Of a stretch of 64,000 bases of DNA, positions 7,603-16,652 are shown one piece after another (position 1 is the first letter of the stretch; every line of letters begins with the position of its first letter). The position numbers and the translations under genes were made by a program. The notes below the pieces were generated by a model. It saw nothing but the letters and a program-made list of their open reading frames with translations, had not been told where the DNA came from and ran no database searches. Source of the DNA: Flavobacterium sp. (GTDB taxonomy: Bacteria > Bacteroidota > Bacteroidia > Flavobacteriales > Flavobacteriaceae); NCBI GenBank assembly GCA_029946065.1, contig JAQSDU010000004.1, positions 223,201 to 287,200 of the forward strand. The letters are read 5' to 3'.

Positions 7603-8649
7603 CTATTCCTCCAAAGCATCCCATCCCCTAGCACGCAATTCAATCTTAGTATTAGCACGCGTTACCAAATGGACACCTTCACTTTCCTGCGTCATGTGGC
7701 CAATAATCGTAAAATTCGGATTGCCTTTGACCTTGTCGAAATCTTCCATTTTTATCGTAAAAAGCAACTCATAATCTTCGCCGCCATTGATGGCAACAGT
7801 TGTACTGTCGAGGTTGAATTCCTCACAAGCATTGATCAATTGGGGGTCAATCGGCAGTTTGTCTTCGTATAAATTACAACCCACATTCGATTGCTTGCAC
7901 AAATGCAATATTTCCGATGACAATCCGTCGGAAATATCAATCATCGATGTTGGTTTTACTTCCAAAGCATGTAATAAAGTGCGTACATCTTTTCTCGCTT
8001 CCGGTTTTAATTGCCTTTCTATCAAATAAGTATAAGCATCCAAATCGGGTTGCGAATTTGGATTCACTAAAAACACTTGTTTCTCGCGTTCCAAAACTTG
8101 TAAACCCATATAAGCCGCGCCAATGTCACCGGTTACAATCAATAAATCCGTTTGTCCGGCGCCATTTCTATAAATTATTTCGTTCGAATCAGCCTCACCA
8201 ATTGCGGTAATACTGATGATAAGTCCTTTTTGCGAAGATGTCGTATCACCGCCAATTACATCAACCTTATATTCATTCGCGGCAAGCGTAATTCCAGCAA
8301 ATAATTCTTCTAAAGCCTCTAATGGAAAACGATTTGAAACTGCCACAGAAACAGTAATTTGTGTGGCTTTTGCGTTCATCGCACAGATGTCAGAAACATT
8401 AACGACGACAGCTTTATAACCCAAATGCTTCAATGGCATATATGCCAAATCAAAATGCACGCCTTCAATCAGCAAATCTGTCGAAACAACAATCTTTTTG
8501 TCCTTAAAATCCAAAACAGCGGCATCATCACCAATACCTTTTAAAGTTGAAGGCTGGATGTTCCCGAAATTTTTAGTCAAGTGATTGATGAGTCCAAATT
8601 CGCCTAATTGGGCGATGGAAGTGCGTTGCGGAGTTTTGTCTTCGATCAT
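7603..8649 (-). CDS. thiL: Thiamine-monophosphate kinase
   Basis: A 348-residue ThiL, which phosphorylates thiamine monophosphate to thiamine diphosphate with ATP in the cytoplasm, the last step of vitamin B1 cofactor synthesis. The family blocks are visible: an N-terminal GEFGLI, GIGDDAAVL near 40-48, the VSTDLLIEGVHF block near 54-66, VVNVSDICAMNA near 83-94, GGDTT near 135, and DISDGL near 235. The length matches the family. The ATG at 8649 is preceded by a minus-strand -7 box at 8671-8678. No other thiamine gene is nearby. Confidence 0.93.
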   Translation of the reverse strand: MIEDKTPQRTSIAQLGEFGLINHLTKNFGNIQPSTLKGIGDDAAVLDFKDKKIVVSTDLLIEGVHFDLAYMPLKHLGYKAVVVNVSDICAMNAKATQITVSVAVSNRFPLEALEELFAGITLAANEYKVDVIGGDTTSSQKGLIISITAIGEADSNEIIYRNGAGQTDLLIVTGDIGAAYMGLQVLEREKQVFLVNPNSQPDLDAYTYLIERQLKPEARKDVRTLLHALEVKPTSMIDISDGLSSEILHLCKQSNVGCNLYEDKLPIDPQLINACEEFNLDSTTVAINGGEDYELLFTIKMEDFDKVKGNPNFTIIGHMTQESEGVHLVTRANTKIELRARGWDALEE

Positions 8650-8670
8650 TTTGTATGGGTTTCAAAAGTG

Positions 8671-8678
8671 CAAAGGTA
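8671..8678 (-). promoter_or_regulatory. -7 promoter box of thiL
   Basis: CAAAGGTA on the plus strand reads TACCTTTG on the minus strand, 22 bases before the thiL start. Confidence 0.5.
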
Positions 8679-8796
8679 CAAAGTTTTTTTGCCGCGAAGG
8701 CTGCAAAACATAATGTTAAATCGAATTGTTGTTGTTTGCCTAAAAGGGTATGATTTTTTGAATTTTTATTGCATCTTTAATACAAAATCAGTTGCC

Positions 8797-9729
8797 ATGA
8801 AAAACTTTGATATTGTTACGCTAACTGTCAATCCTTCGCTTGATAAAAGCACGAAATTCAGAGGCTTAGTTGCCGAACAGAAAATCCGTTGCGAAACACC
8901 ACATTATGATGCCGGCGGTGGCGGAATCAATGTTTCCAAAGCCATTTCGAGATTGGGCGGCGAATCGCTTTGTATTTTTACTTCCGGCGGTTCTCCGGGG
9001 AAATTACTCGAAGAACTGGTTACAAAAGAAAATATCGCCGTTAACGCGATTCCGGTCAAAAATTGGACGCGTGAAAACCTTATCGCGCTCGAAACGCATA
9101 CCAATTTGCAATACAGATTTGGTTTCCCGGGTGCGGCTTTATCCGATGAAGAACAGCAGAAAATTATCAAAACAATAGCCGAATTACAACCAAAATTCCT
9201 CGTCGCCAGCGGCAGTTTGAACGAAGGACTTTCGTCCGATTATTATCAGAAAATAGCCAAAAGCGCAAAAAATTCTGGGGCTAAATTTATCGCTGATACT
9301 TCCGGTGAAGCGTTGCAAAAAGTACTCGAAATCGGTGTTTATCTTGTAAAACCCAATGTTGGTGAACTCGCAAAACTCGTTGGCGTTGAAAGACTCGAAG
9401 CCGACCAGGCAAACGATGCCGCTAGAACTTTAATCGACAAAGGCAACGCCGAAATCGTCGTCGTTTCTTTAGGGCCGCAAGGTGCTGTTCTGGTTACAAA
9501 AAATGAAACACATTATGTTCCCGCACCCAACGTGGCCAAAAAAAGCACAGTGGGCGCCGGAGACAGTATGGTTGGCGGTATGGTTTGGGCACTTTCGCAA
9601 AATAAATCGCTGAAAGAAGTCGTGCAATGGGGTGTTGCCTGCGGTTCTGCAGCGACCATGAATGACGGCACGCAGTTGTTTAAAGTGGAGGATGCGAAGC
9701 GGTTGTATGCGTGGTTGGAAAAAAAGTAG
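8797..9729 (+). CDS. pfkB: PfkB-family hexose-phosphate kinase (6-phosphofructokinase II-like)
   Basis: A 310-residue ribokinase-family sugar kinase, by resemblance phosphorylating fructose-6-phosphate or fructose-1-phosphate with ATP in glycolysis. It begins TLTVNPSLDKST, followed by the GGGGINVSKAISRLGG glycine motif near 40-55, matching E. coli PfkB closely. The second signature VGAGDSMVGG places the catalytic base at D256. The length is the family norm. An ORF extension up to 8608 is ignored: the ATG at 8797 starts directly at the conserved N-terminus. It diverges from thiL. The choice between 6-phosphofructokinase and 1-phosphofructokinase cannot be settled by eye. Confidence 0.88.
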   Translation: MKNFDIVTLTVNPSLDKSTKFRGLVAEQKIRCETPHYDAGGGGINVSKAISRLGGESLCIFTSGGSPGKLLEELVTKENIAVNAIPVKNWTRENLIALETHTNLQYRFGFPGAALSDEEQQKIIKTIAELQPKFLVASGSLNEGLSSDYYQKIAKSAKNSGAKFIADTSGEALQKVLEIGVYLVKPNVGELAKLVGVERLEADQANDAARTLIDKGNAEIVVVSLGPQGAVLVTKNETHYVPAPNVAKKSTVGAGDSMVGGMVWALSQNKSLKEVVQWGVACGSAATMNDGTQLFKVEDAKRLYAWLEKK

Positions 9730-9794
9730 ATTAAAGTTGCATATACGACCGGCACAACTTTAAACTTTAAACCTTAAACTTTAAACAAATTCAC

Positions 9795-9802
9795 TAAATT
9801 TG
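9795..9802 (+). promoter_or_regulatory. -7 promoter box of pheS
   Basis: TAAATTTG followed by GCAC, 17 bases before the pheS ATG. Upstream is a run of TTTAAAC-type short repeats (about 9757-9787) that hides any -33 element. Confidence 0.55.
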
Positions 9803-9819
9803 CACCTTTACCAAAGAAG

Positions 9820-10839
9820 ATGATAGACAAGATCAAAGCACACATCAGCGAAGCAAAAGCTTTTTCCGCTAAAAATAAAGAAGAACTCGAAGCATTTCGT
9901 ATCAAATATTTAGGAAGCAAAGGTGTTTTAAAAGACTTTTTTGCCGAATTCAAAAATGTTCCAAACGACCTGAAAAAAGAATTCGGTCAGGTGATCAATA
10001 CACTCAAAAATACCGCTGAAGAGAAGGTAAAATCACTTACTGAAACTTTCGAAAGCAAAGAAGAGATAAAAGGCTTTTATGGCGATTTAACGCGTCCGTC
10101 AGAACCGGTTACAATTGGCTCTCGTCATCCGATTTCACTGGTAAAAAACCAAATTATCGATGTGTTTTCAAACATAGGTTTCAACGTTTCAGAAGGACCG
10201 GAAATCGAAGACGACTGGCACAATTTCACCGCCCTTAATCTACCAGAATACCATCCGGCGCGCGATATGCAGGACACGTTTTTCATTCAGACCAATCCCG
10301 ATGTTTTGCTTCGAACACATACATCGTCGGTACAAGTGCGTTATATGGAAGGCAATAAACCGCCAATCAGAACGATTTCTCCGGGGCGCGTTTTCAGGAA
10401 TGAGGCTGTTTCTTCACGCTCGCATTGTATTTTTCACCAAGTTGAAGGGCTTTATATTGACAAAGATGTCTCGTTTGCCGATTTGAAGCAGACGCTTTTA
10501 TATTTTACCAAAGAAATGTTCGGGAAATCCAAAATTCGCCTTCGCCCTTCGTATTTTCCTTTTACGGAACCAAGCGCCGAAGTAGATATTTACTGGGGTT
10601 TAAAGACCGAAACCGATTACCGCATTACCAAAGGTACCGGCTGGCTGGAAATTATGGGCTGCGGAATGGTCGATCCGAATGTGCTCAAAAATTGCGGCAT
10701 CAACCCAGATGAATACAACGGATTTGCATTTGGTATGGGCATCGAAAGAATCGCGATGTTGTTGTACCAAATCGGTGACATTCGTATGTTTTATGAAAAT
10801 GACGTGCGTTTTCTGGAGCAGTTTAAGTCGAGTATTTAA
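9820..10839 (+). CDS. pheS: Phenylalanyl-tRNA synthetase alpha subunit
   Basis: A 339-residue class II synthetase alpha chain that joins phenylalanine to its tRNA as part of an alpha2-beta2 enzyme. It has the N-terminal coiled coil (about 1-85), the RHPISLV entry to the catalytic core, motif 2 around [11 protein letters not shown] (about 190), and motif 3 in [16 protein letters not shown] near 305-320. The length fits PheS. The beta-subunit gene is not adjacent, as is usual in Bacteroidetes. A small unrecognised gene follows after a palindromic repeat. Confidence 0.96.
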   Translation: MIDKIKAHISEAKAFSAKNKEELEAFRIKYLGSKGVLKDFFAEFKNVPNDLKKEFGQVINTLKNTAEEKVKSLTETFESKEEIKGFYGDLTRPSEPVTIGSRHPISLVKNQIIDVFSNIGFNVSEGPEIEDDWHNFTALNLPEYHPARDMQDTFFIQTNPDVLLRTHTSSVQVRYMEGNKPPIRTISPGRVFRNEAVSSRSHCIFHQVEGLYIDKDVSFADLKQTLLYFTKEMFGKSKIRLRPSYFPFTEPSAEVDIYWGLKTETDYRITKGTGWLEIMGCGMVDPNVLKNCGINPDEYNGFAFGMGIERIAMLLYQIGDIRMFYENDVRFLEQFKSSI

Positions 10840-10849
10840 TTTTATTTGT

Positions 10850-10925
10850 AGCTATTCCGGCTATACGCAGTATCTTTTTCCGGCTAAAGAAGCCGCAAAA
10901 AGGATACTTGCTGCTATCCGGGCTA
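10850..10925. repeat. Dispersed palindromic repeat, copy A
   Basis: AGCTATTCCGGCTATACGC, then TATCTTTTTCCGGCT (10871-10885) paired with AGCCGCAAAAAGGATA (10891-10906), then GCTATCCGGGCTA. The same plan occurs at 42495-42579 and in a degenerate form at 23724-23820. It resembles a REP-like intergenic element. A short GC-rich inverted segment (CACCCTTCGGGTAACCC, CTCCAAAGGAG) follows it. Confidence 0.7.
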
Positions 10926-10989
10926 ACCACCCCACCCTTCGGGTAACCCTCCAAAGGAGGGGAAATCACGACAATAAATTACTTTTAAG

Positions 10990-11400
10990 ATGCAAAAAGA
11001 CATAAAAATCCCCGAAGTAGAAAATGTTTTCCTCGCTGCCATTTGCGAATGGAGCGACGATTTTATGGAAAATGTATGGCATGTTTATCTCGTTAACGAC
11101 AGCGATTTCGACCTCGACGGTGTAATGGTTGTGTCAAAAGCTTTTGGGACAGTAAATGGCGAAATGAAAAAGACATCACTTTTGCGCCATGCGTTTACGG
11201 TTGTACCTTCGGTTTCGGTTGTAAAGATTGAAATGATCGAAAAAAGTGTTCTCGAACTCAACAACGAGTTCATGGTTACTTATTTTATCGGTAGTACTTT
11301 ATATGATAAGAAATTTATCTTTAAAGCGAATTTCGCCAATGATAAAAGCCTTTTTGAAGAAGTGCCTATTTTGTTTAAGGAAGGTTTTGTGGTGCGGTAA
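10990..11400 (+). CDS. Conserved hypothetical protein
   Basis: A 136-residue soluble protein with no signal peptide or membrane segment. It has a run of alternating hydrophobic beta-strand-like stretches (NVWHVYLVND, DGVMVVSKAFG, KFIFKANFA). I do not recognise a catalytic motif. It lies 150 bp after pheS across a repeat element, so co-transcription is uncertain. The codon use and length support a real gene; no function is proposed. Confidence 0.75.
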   Translation: MQKDIKIPEVENVFLAAICEWSDDFMENVWHVYLVNDSDFDLDGVMVVSKAFGTVNGEMKKTSLLRHAFTVVPSVSVVKIEMIEKSVLELNNEFMVTYFIGSTLYDKKFIFKANFANDKSLFEEVPILFKEGFVVR

Positions 11401-11461
11401 TTTTAGTTGTTAAGTCTGCCAGATTGCATTCTGCAGTCTGAAACCTGCCAACTGTTTTTCT

Positions 11462-12457
11462 CTAATCCAATTTATCCGTCAACTTCTTAAACACTTTCTT
11501 CGCCTCTTTTCCTTCGTACAAAATGCTGTAAACGGCATCGATAATCGGAGTCTTTGCTTTGTACTCTTCGTTAAGCTTATAAGCACTTTTTACGGCATAA
11601 TATCCTTCAGCAACCATACTCATCTCCATCATCGCACTTTTTACGGTGTAGCCTTTCCCGATCATATTGCCGAACATGCGGTTTCTCGAAAACACAGAGT
11701 AACCCGTAACGAGTAAATCACCAAGATATGCCGAATCATTGATGTTGCGTTTCATTTTATGCACTTTTCGGATGAATTTTTTCATCTCACGAATCCCATT
11801 GCTCATCAAAACCGATTGAAAGTTATCGCCATAACCCAAACCATGCGCCATTCCGGCAGCAATCGCATAGATGTTTTTGAGCATCGCCGCATATTCTGTT
11901 CCGATAATGTCGTCGGAAATTTTGGTTTTGATGTAATTTCCAGCCAATTCCTCCGCCATTATTTCGGCTTTTTCGGCATCGCCACAAGCAATTGTTAAAT
12001 AAGAAAGACGTTCCAGCGCCACTTCTTCTGCATGGCATGGACCGGTAATTACACCAATATTTTTATATGGGATATCATATTTTCTATGAAAATGCTCTCC
12101 GACAATCAGGAAAGTTTCAGGAACAATACCTTTAATAGCAGAAAAAATAACTTTGTCTTTCAGGCTAACGGTAAGGTTTTCCAATTCGCCACTCAAAAAC
12201 GCCGATGGGATTGCGAAAATAATATAATCGGCATAAGCAACAGCTTCATTAATATCATTTGTTAGGCGCAATTTAGAATTGTCAAATTCAACAGAACTCA
12301 GGTAATTCGGATTGTGTTTGTGGGTTCTGATGTGTTCAATGGCATCGGTATTTCGCATGTACCACGCAATTTCCGGAAGGTTGACACATAACATTTTTGC
12401 AATGGCTGTTGCCCAGCTTCCGCCGCCAATTACTGCAAATTTTGGTTGTCCACTCAT
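11462..12457 (-). CDS. gpsA: Glycerol-3-phosphate dehydrogenase [NAD(P)+]
   Basis: A 331-residue GpsA that reduces dihydroxyacetone phosphate to sn-glycerol-3-phosphate for phospholipid synthesis. The Rossmann motif reads GGGSWATAIAKML (GxGxWGTAxA in relatives) near residues 11-23. The IKGI block near 109, the TGPCHAEEVA block near 138 and a conserved Lys in AAMLKNIYAIAAG near 191 are present. The length is normal. A -7 box lies upstream at 12483-12490. It is separated from nadD by about 270 bp and is probably its own unit. Confidence 0.95.
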   Translation of the reverse strand: MSGQPKFAVIGGGSWATAIAKMLCVNLPEIAWYMRNTDAIEHIRTHKHNPNYLSSVEFDNSKLRLTNDINEAVAYADYIIFAIPSAFLSGELENLTVSLKDKVIFSAIKGIVPETFLIVGEHFHRKYDIPYKNIGVITGPCHAEEVALERLSYLTIACGDAEKAEIMAEELAGNYIKTKISDDIIGTEYAAMLKNIYAIAAGMAHGLGYGDNFQSVLMSNGIREMKKFIRKVHKMKRNINDSAYLGDLLVTGYSVFSRNRMFGNMIGKGYTVKSAMMEMSMVAEGYYAVKSAYKLNEEYKAKTPIIDAVYSILYEGKEAKKVFKKLTDKLD

Positions 12458-12482
12458 TGTTGTTGGTTTGATTTATTGGCTT

Positions 12483-12490
12483 CAAAAGTA
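12483..12490 (-). promoter_or_regulatory. -7 promoter box of gpsA
   Basis: CAAAAGTA on the plus strand reads TACTTTTG on the minus strand, 26 bases before the gpsA start. A GAAAACGTTTCC near-palindrome lies further upstream at 12531-12542. Confidence 0.55.
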
Positions 12491-12530
12491 CTCAAATTTG
12501 AAAGAATAAGAAAATCTTTGAAATTGTTAC

Positions 12531-12542
12531 GAAAACGTTTCC
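12531..12542. promoter_or_regulatory. GAAAACGTTTCC near-palindrome upstream of gpsA
   Basis: Differs by one base from the perfect palindrome GAAAACGTTTTC at 19041-19052 before gdhA. Its shape resembles operators of LacI-type regulators. It lies about 40 bp upstream of the gpsA -7 box. The functional role is inference. Confidence 0.3.
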
Positions 12543-12689
12543 GTATAATAGGGTTGATTTTTAACGCACTTTTAAGATTTTCGATGCAATTTGGGCAAAT
12601 ATCTACCGTTATTAAAGTGTAGAATGCGATGGTTGGTTTGCATTTTACACCTAATTAATTAAAGTTAATTAAATTTGTTTTTGGTGTTT

Positions 12690-12727
12690 TGAGGCGCTTC
12701 GGATGTTATTCGAAGCGCCTTTTTTAT
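12690..12727 (+). terminator. Strong hairpin with plus-strand T-tract between gpsA and nadD
   Basis: GGCGCTTCG / 8-9 base loop / CGAAGCGCC followed by seven T on the plus strand. The flanking genes are both on the minus strand, where the hairpin lacks a T-tract. It may still end nadD transcription as a stem-loop, or it may end an unannotated plus-strand RNA. Confidence 0.65.
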
Positions 12728-12731
12728 TGAA

Positions 12732-13313
12732 TTACTTTTTATAAAAATTATTGTGATCGATATATTCCCACACTTTTTGCGGCAACAACGGCATGTAATT
12801 CTTTTTGTTTTTGATGCTTTCGCGGATGTGTGTCGAAGAAATTTCAATCACGGGCGCCTCAATTTTATGGATTTTCGGATGGTTGACGAACTGTGGATTG
12901 CTGTCGCCATTATCTATTCTCGGATACACATAAATGTTATAATTGCTTAAAATCACTTCATAATTTTTCCACTTCTGGAAAGAATTCAGATTGTCTTCGC
13001 CCATAATCAGTGCAAATTCGTGTTGCGGATATTTTTCCTTCAAATGAACCAGCGTATTAATAGTATAATTGGGTTGCGGCAATTTAAATTCGATGTCGGA
13101 AGGTTCAATTTTTGGATAATCTTCCGTCGCCAAGAAAACCATCTGCAAACGATGGCGGTCATCAAGCAGCGTATTTTTTTGTTTCAGCGGATTGTGCGGC
13201 GTGACGACCATCCAAACCTTATCCAAATCGGAAAATTCGGCGATATGATTGGCAATGATCATATGCCCAACGTGGATTGGATTGAAGGTTCCGAAATATA
13301 ATCCGATTTTCAT
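12732..13313 (-). CDS. nadD: Nicotinate-nucleotide adenylyltransferase
   Basis: A 193-residue NadD that adenylates nicotinate mononucleotide to deamido-NAD in NAD synthesis. The nucleotidyltransferase motif GTFNPIHVGH at residues 8-17 gives the HxGH signature, and the C-terminal ISSTHIR (near 157-163) gives the second one. The TPHNPLK block near 38 is also typical. The length is the family norm. It lies 12 bp after gmk and is the last gene of a yicC-gmk-nadD operon. Confidence 0.94.
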   Translation of the reverse strand: MKIGLYFGTFNPIHVGHMIIANHIAEFSDLDKVWMVVTPHNPLKQKNTLLDDRHRLQMVFLATEDYPKIEPSDIEFKLPQPNYTINTLVHLKEKYPQHEFALIMGEDNLNSFQKWKNYEVILSNYNIYVYPRIDNGDSNPQFVNHPKIHKIEAPVIEISSTHIRESIKNKKNYMPLLPQKVWEYIDHNNFYKK

Positions 13314-13325
13314 GGGTGCTTATTT

Positions 13326-13901
13326 TCAGCTGATTTTTAAATAATTCGAAACCAGTTCGTAAGCATCATTTTTAGCATTCTCCAGATCATAGTTTTTCAA
13401 AATCACATCAAACTCACCCGAACTTGCAATTTCTCTTTCGGCTTTGGCAATGCGCATCTGGATTTTTTCTTCGGTTTCTGTCTGGCGGAAGCGCAGTCGT
13501 CTTTCGAGTTCTTCCACAGATGGAGGACTCACGAAAACTGCAAGTGTTTGCTCGGGATATTGTTTTTTGATGCTCATCCCACCAATCACGTCTATATCGA
13601 AAATCACGTGTTTTCCGAGTGCCCAGATCCTGTCGAGCTCACTTTTTAAGGTGCCGTAGAAATTGTCTTTGTAAACCTCTTCATACTCCACAAAAGCATT
13701 TTCTGCTATTTTTTGCTGAAATTCAGATGCCGTAATAAAATAATAGTCTTTTCCGTTAATTTCTTCGCCGCGTTTTGGGCGTGACGTTGCCGATATGGAA
13801 AAATCCAGATGCAACTCTTTCTGCTCCAATAAATGCCTTACTATAGTGGTTTTTCCTGATCCCGAAGGTGCGGAAAAAACGATTAATTTACCTTTGTTCA
13901 T
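13326..13901 (-). CDS. gmk: Guanylate kinase
   Basis: A 191-residue enzyme that phosphorylates GMP to GDP. The P-loop FSAPSGSGKTTIVRHLL is at about 9-25. The GMP-binding blocks ISATSRPKRGEEINGKDYYF (about 37-56) and the IDVIGG segment (about 103) are present. The length is typical. It is followed 12 bp later by nadD and preceded 33 bp earlier by yicC, all on the minus strand. Confidence 0.96.
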   Translation of the reverse strand: MNKGKLIVFSAPSGSGKTTIVRHLLEQKELHLDFSISATSRPKRGEEINGKDYYFITASEFQQKIAENAFVEYEEVYKDNFYGTLKSELDRIWALGKHVIFDIDVIGGMSIKKQYPEQTLAVFVSPPSVEELERRLRFRQTETEEKIQMRIAKAEREIASSGEFDVILKNYDLENAKNDAYELVSNYLKIS

Positions 13902-13934
13902 TTCTATAAGTTTTCCCTCTTTGTGGCTTAGGGG

Positions 13935-14795
13935 CTAAAGTACGTTCAAAACCTGCTCCTTAATTTTCTCTAGTTCATCTTTCATCTGAACAACGAGTTT
14001 CTGCATCTGCGCATGATTGGATTTAGAGCCCATCGTATTGATTTCACGACCCATTTCCTGCGTTATAAAACCCAGTTTTCTACCGTTGGCTTCTGTTCCG
14101 GCAAGGGTTTCTATGAAATAATTGAGGTGGTTTTCGAGGCGGACTTTCTCTTCCGTAATATCGTATTTCTCGAGATAAAAAATCAGTTCTTGTTCAAAAC
14201 GGTTTTCATCGAGGTTGACTTTTAACTCTTCAATGGCATTAGACAAGCGTGTTTTTACAGTTTGAATTCTTTCGCCATCAAGCGCTACCGTGTCGTTCAT
14301 CATCGTCATGATATTAGCGATGCGGTGCAGAAATTCCTTTTCGAGCGAAACGCCTTCAGATGTGCGAAAATTAACAATGTTTATCAAAGCCTCATTGACG
14401 ACTTTTTGGATTTCATTCCAGTCATTCTCATCAATGTCATCGCGTTCCGTTTTTAAGGCGTCGGGCATCCTTACGGCCATTTTCATCAGTTCAGTTTCGT
14501 TTGCATCGGGAATGACTTCCTTCATTTGTGCGATATAGGCTTTTACGATGGGAACATTGACTTTCGTGGCAGTTTGTTCGGCTGTATTTTCGACAAAAAT
14601 CGAAAAATCAATCTTCCCGCGTTCAAGTTTAAGTGCAATTTGGTTCCGAAGGCCGAGTTCCATTTCGCGGTAAACCGATGGCATCCTTACGCTTAAATCT
14701 AAGCCTTTGCTATTAAGGGATTTTACTTCGACGGTAATTTTTTTTGTTGGCAATTGTAGTGTCGCTTTGCCAAAACCGGTCATAGATTGTATCAT
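13935..14795 (-). CDS. yicC: YicC-family endoribonuclease-like protein
   Basis: A 286-residue YicC protein. The family is linked to RNA decay in E. coli, but its role in Bacteroidetes is not known to me. It begins MIQSMTGFGKA, the hallmark of the family, has EVKSLNSKGLDL near 22-33, and ends with the conserved block TQEMGREINTMGSKSN near 246-261. The length is normal. It is the first gene of the yicC-gmk-nadD operon, with a -7 box at 14815-14822. Confidence 0.93.
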   Translation of the reverse strand: MIQSMTGFGKATLQLPTKKITVEVKSLNSKGLDLSVRMPSVYREMELGLRNQIALKLERGKIDFSIFVENTAEQTATKVNVPIVKAYIAQMKEVIPDANETELMKMAVRMPDALKTERDDIDENDWNEIQKVVNEALINIVNFRTSEGVSLEKEFLHRIANIMTMMNDTVALDGERIQTVKTRLSNAIEELKVNLDENRFEQELIFYLEKYDITEEKVRLENHLNYFIETLAGTEANGRKLGFITQEMGREINTMGSKSNHAQMQKLVVQMKDELEKIKEQVLNVL

Positions 14796-14814
14796 ACAAA
14801 AATTTGTGTAACTA

Positions 14815-14822
14815 CAAATGTA
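14815..14822 (-). promoter_or_regulatory. -7 promoter box of the yicC-gmk-nadD operon
   Basis: CAAATGTA on the plus strand reads TACATTTG on the minus strand, 20 bases before the yicC start. Confidence 0.5.
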
Positions 14823-14984
14823 GTGAAAAGGGATTTTGCAGTAATTATGAAGTTGTTTTTTTTTGCCGCAGATTGACAGATTTTATTCTGATGAAAAGGA
14901 AGTTTTGTAAGGCATGAACACAAATTGCAGAGATTGGCACAAATTAATTCTTGTAAATTTGTAGAATTGGTGTTAAGATCATTT

Positions 14985-15335
14985 TTATTTTAAAACCGCA
15001 ATCACTTCATTCACATTTTTCTGGCTGTTGCCGATGTAGATTTTACTACCGATGATAAAAACCGGACGGCTTAAAAATGTATAATGTTCGAGTAAATATT
15101 TTTTAAAATCGGCTTCCGTAAGGGATTTGTTTTTTAAATCCATTGATTTGTACAACTGGGCTTTTTTACTAAAAAGCGCTTCATAGCTTCCGGAAAGTTG
15201 GTGCATTTCTTCGAGTTCGTTAGCCGTTATCGGATTTTGACGAATGTCGTGAAACTGCAATCTGTCGGCATTTGGAAGCAATTTGATTATTTTTCGACAG
15301 GTGTCACACGACGCCAGATAGTATATCTTGTCCAT
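14985..15335 (-). CDS. ArsC/Spx-family thioredoxin-fold protein
   Basis: A 116-residue protein of the arsenate reductase/Spx family. The start at 15335 (MDKIYYLASCDTCRK) is preferred over an in-frame codon 24 bases upstream because it begins with the first beta strand. It has a CxxC-type CDTC at about residues 10-13, a family-like DIRQNPIT near 31, and the FLSRPVFIIGSKIYIGN segment near 86-102, where arsenate reductases have RP(V/I). Whether it reduces arsenate, acts in thiol chemistry or regulates transcription cannot be told. It is divergent from the DinB-like gene. Confidence 0.82.
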   Translation of the reverse strand: MDKIYYLASCDTCRKIIKLLPNADRLQFHDIRQNPITANELEEMHQLSGSYEALFSKKAQLYKSMDLKNKSLTEADFKKYLLEHYTFLSRPVFIIGSKIYIGNSQKNVNEVIAVLK

Positions 15336-15408
15336 AAAAAGTGGATTTATTTTTTGCAAAGTAACTTCATTTGACCTTCAAAAGCAGTATTTTTATCAAA
15401 AAAAAAGA

Positions 15409-15876
15409 ATGGATACTACTTTTGAAATTACCCGTGTTAGCAGGAATACTATTGCTAAATTCCTTGACAATTATACATTGGAACAACTCAATAAGGTGCC
15501 ACAAGGCTTCAATAATAACCTGATTTGGAACATCGCCCACATTGTCGTTGTGCAGCAAATGCTTGTTTATAATTTGTCGGGATTGCCAATGATGGTCGAT
15601 GTACAAATGGTCGAAAAATACAAACGCGGCACCAAACCTGAATCCGATGTTACACAGGAAGAAGTCGATCACATAAAATCATTGCTTTTTACCACAATCG
15701 AAAAAACAGAAGCCGATTTTAATTCCGAATCTTCAGAAGCAATTTTCCATAATTTCACCGAATTTACCACAATGACAGGTTTTACTATGAGAACTGCTGC
15801 CGAGGCCATCGCGTTTAATTATTTCCACGAATCCATGCATATTGGTATAATGATGAGCATCCGAAAGTTTATTTAG
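15409..15876 (+). CDS. DinB-family (DUF664-like) putative metal-dependent hydrolase
   Basis: A 155-residue helical-bundle protein of the DinB/YfiT superfamily, which often handles thiols such as bacillithiol. The family metal site is seen as His in WNIAHIVVVQQML near 45 and a C-terminal ESMHIG near 144. The true start is the ATG at 15409; an upstream in-frame extension runs into the divergent ArsC-like gene. It overlaps the 3' end of the convergent gene at 15869 by 8 bp. The substrate is unknown. Confidence 0.82.
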   Translation: MDTTFEITRVSRNTIAKFLDNYTLEQLNKVPQGFNNNLIWNIAHIVVVQQMLVYNLSGLPMMVDVQMVEKYKRGTKPESDVTQEEVDHIKSLLFTTIEKTEADFNSESSEAIFHNFTEFTTMTGFTMRTAAEAIAFNYFHESMHIGIMMSIRKFI

Positions 15877-16612
15877 ATACCAAATACGGCTCCATTTCTG
15901 TGTATGGAATGAGCACTTGTTTCGCGCCTTCGGCATAGGAAGCGATTTCATAAACATTATAATATAACAGAAAACCTTTATCGGTGAAGAAGAAAGTTTG
16001 TGGCAACACAAAATGTTCGTCTTCAAACATAAAGCCAGTTGCATTTAAAGATGTTCCATTGGGAATATTGTATGCTTTTCGGAACTTCGTTTCTGCAAAA
16101 GCCTCAAAAGCCGTGATGTCTTTGAACAATTTTTCATTCGGGATATTTTTCCCTGTTTCCGGATCAAAAAGCAATGAACGTTCGCCGCTATAACCATGCG
16201 CACCTCCCGTAAAAGTGTATAATTTTAATCTGATATTGAGAATGTTGTCAGATTGATAGGCAATCTTTCCTGTGACTTCCGCTTCCCAACCAATTTTTTC
16301 TTCGGGATCTTTTTGCTGCATTTCTTCATACGATTTAAGGAAAGCTGTCATCAAGCCATTGTAATCTGTGGATGGGAAGGGTTTTTCGCCTACAAATACA
16401 ATTTCTTTCAGCGTTGCAAATATTTTTTTATTGATGCTATCGGCTACAATCGGGACGTTTTTTGCCGTAGGAATTTTAATATCGATGTGCGGACAATCTT
16501 TCTCGCAAGGCAAAGCCGATTTTTTGGAATAGGATTTTTCTTCAAACGTCAATTCGTTGTTACAGCTTGCCATCAGTAGGGCGAGCAGTGTAAAAGTTAG
16601 AAATTGCTTCAT
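15869..16612 (-). CDS. Lipoprotein with DUF4163/DUF3298 (RsiV-like) domains
   Basis: A 247-residue predicted lipoprotein. The signal peptide ends in the lipobox LMASC with Cys at about 16. The rest fits the DUF4163-DUF3298 pair seen in RsiV-like and other envelope proteins, including FTGGAHGYSGERSLLFD near 132-148 and the FYFTDKGFLLYYNVYEIASYAEG-like C-terminal region. No anti-sigma transmembrane segment or sigma factor gene is present, so it is probably a stand-alone envelope protein of unknown role. Its 3' end overlaps the convergent DinB-like gene by 8 bp. Confidence 0.8.
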   Translation of the reverse strand: MKQFLTFTLLALLMASCNNELTFEEKSYSKKSALPCEKDCPHIDIKIPTAKNVPIVADSINKKIFATLKEIVFVGEKPFPSTDYNGLMTAFLKSYEEMQQKDPEEKIGWEAEVTGKIAYQSDNILNIRLKLYTFTGGAHGYSGERSLLFDPETGKNIPNEKLFKDITAFEAFAETKFRKAYNIPNGTSLNATGFMFEDEHFVLPQTFFFTDKGFLLYYNVYEIASYAEGAKQVLIPYTEMEPYLVSK

Positions 16613-16652
16613 CGTAAAATGTTAATTTATTATAAAGGTAAGAATTTGCCGC

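Noticed and set aside
8608..8796. N-terminal extension of the pfkB reading frame
   Set aside because: It runs across the divergent promoter region of thiL, and the family begins at the ATG at 8797.
14823..14984. Possible small RNA or repeat between the yicC and ArsC-like genes
   Set aside because: Contains TTGCCGCAGATTGACAGATT-like text that resembles degraded intergenic repeats, but no clear arms or terminator.
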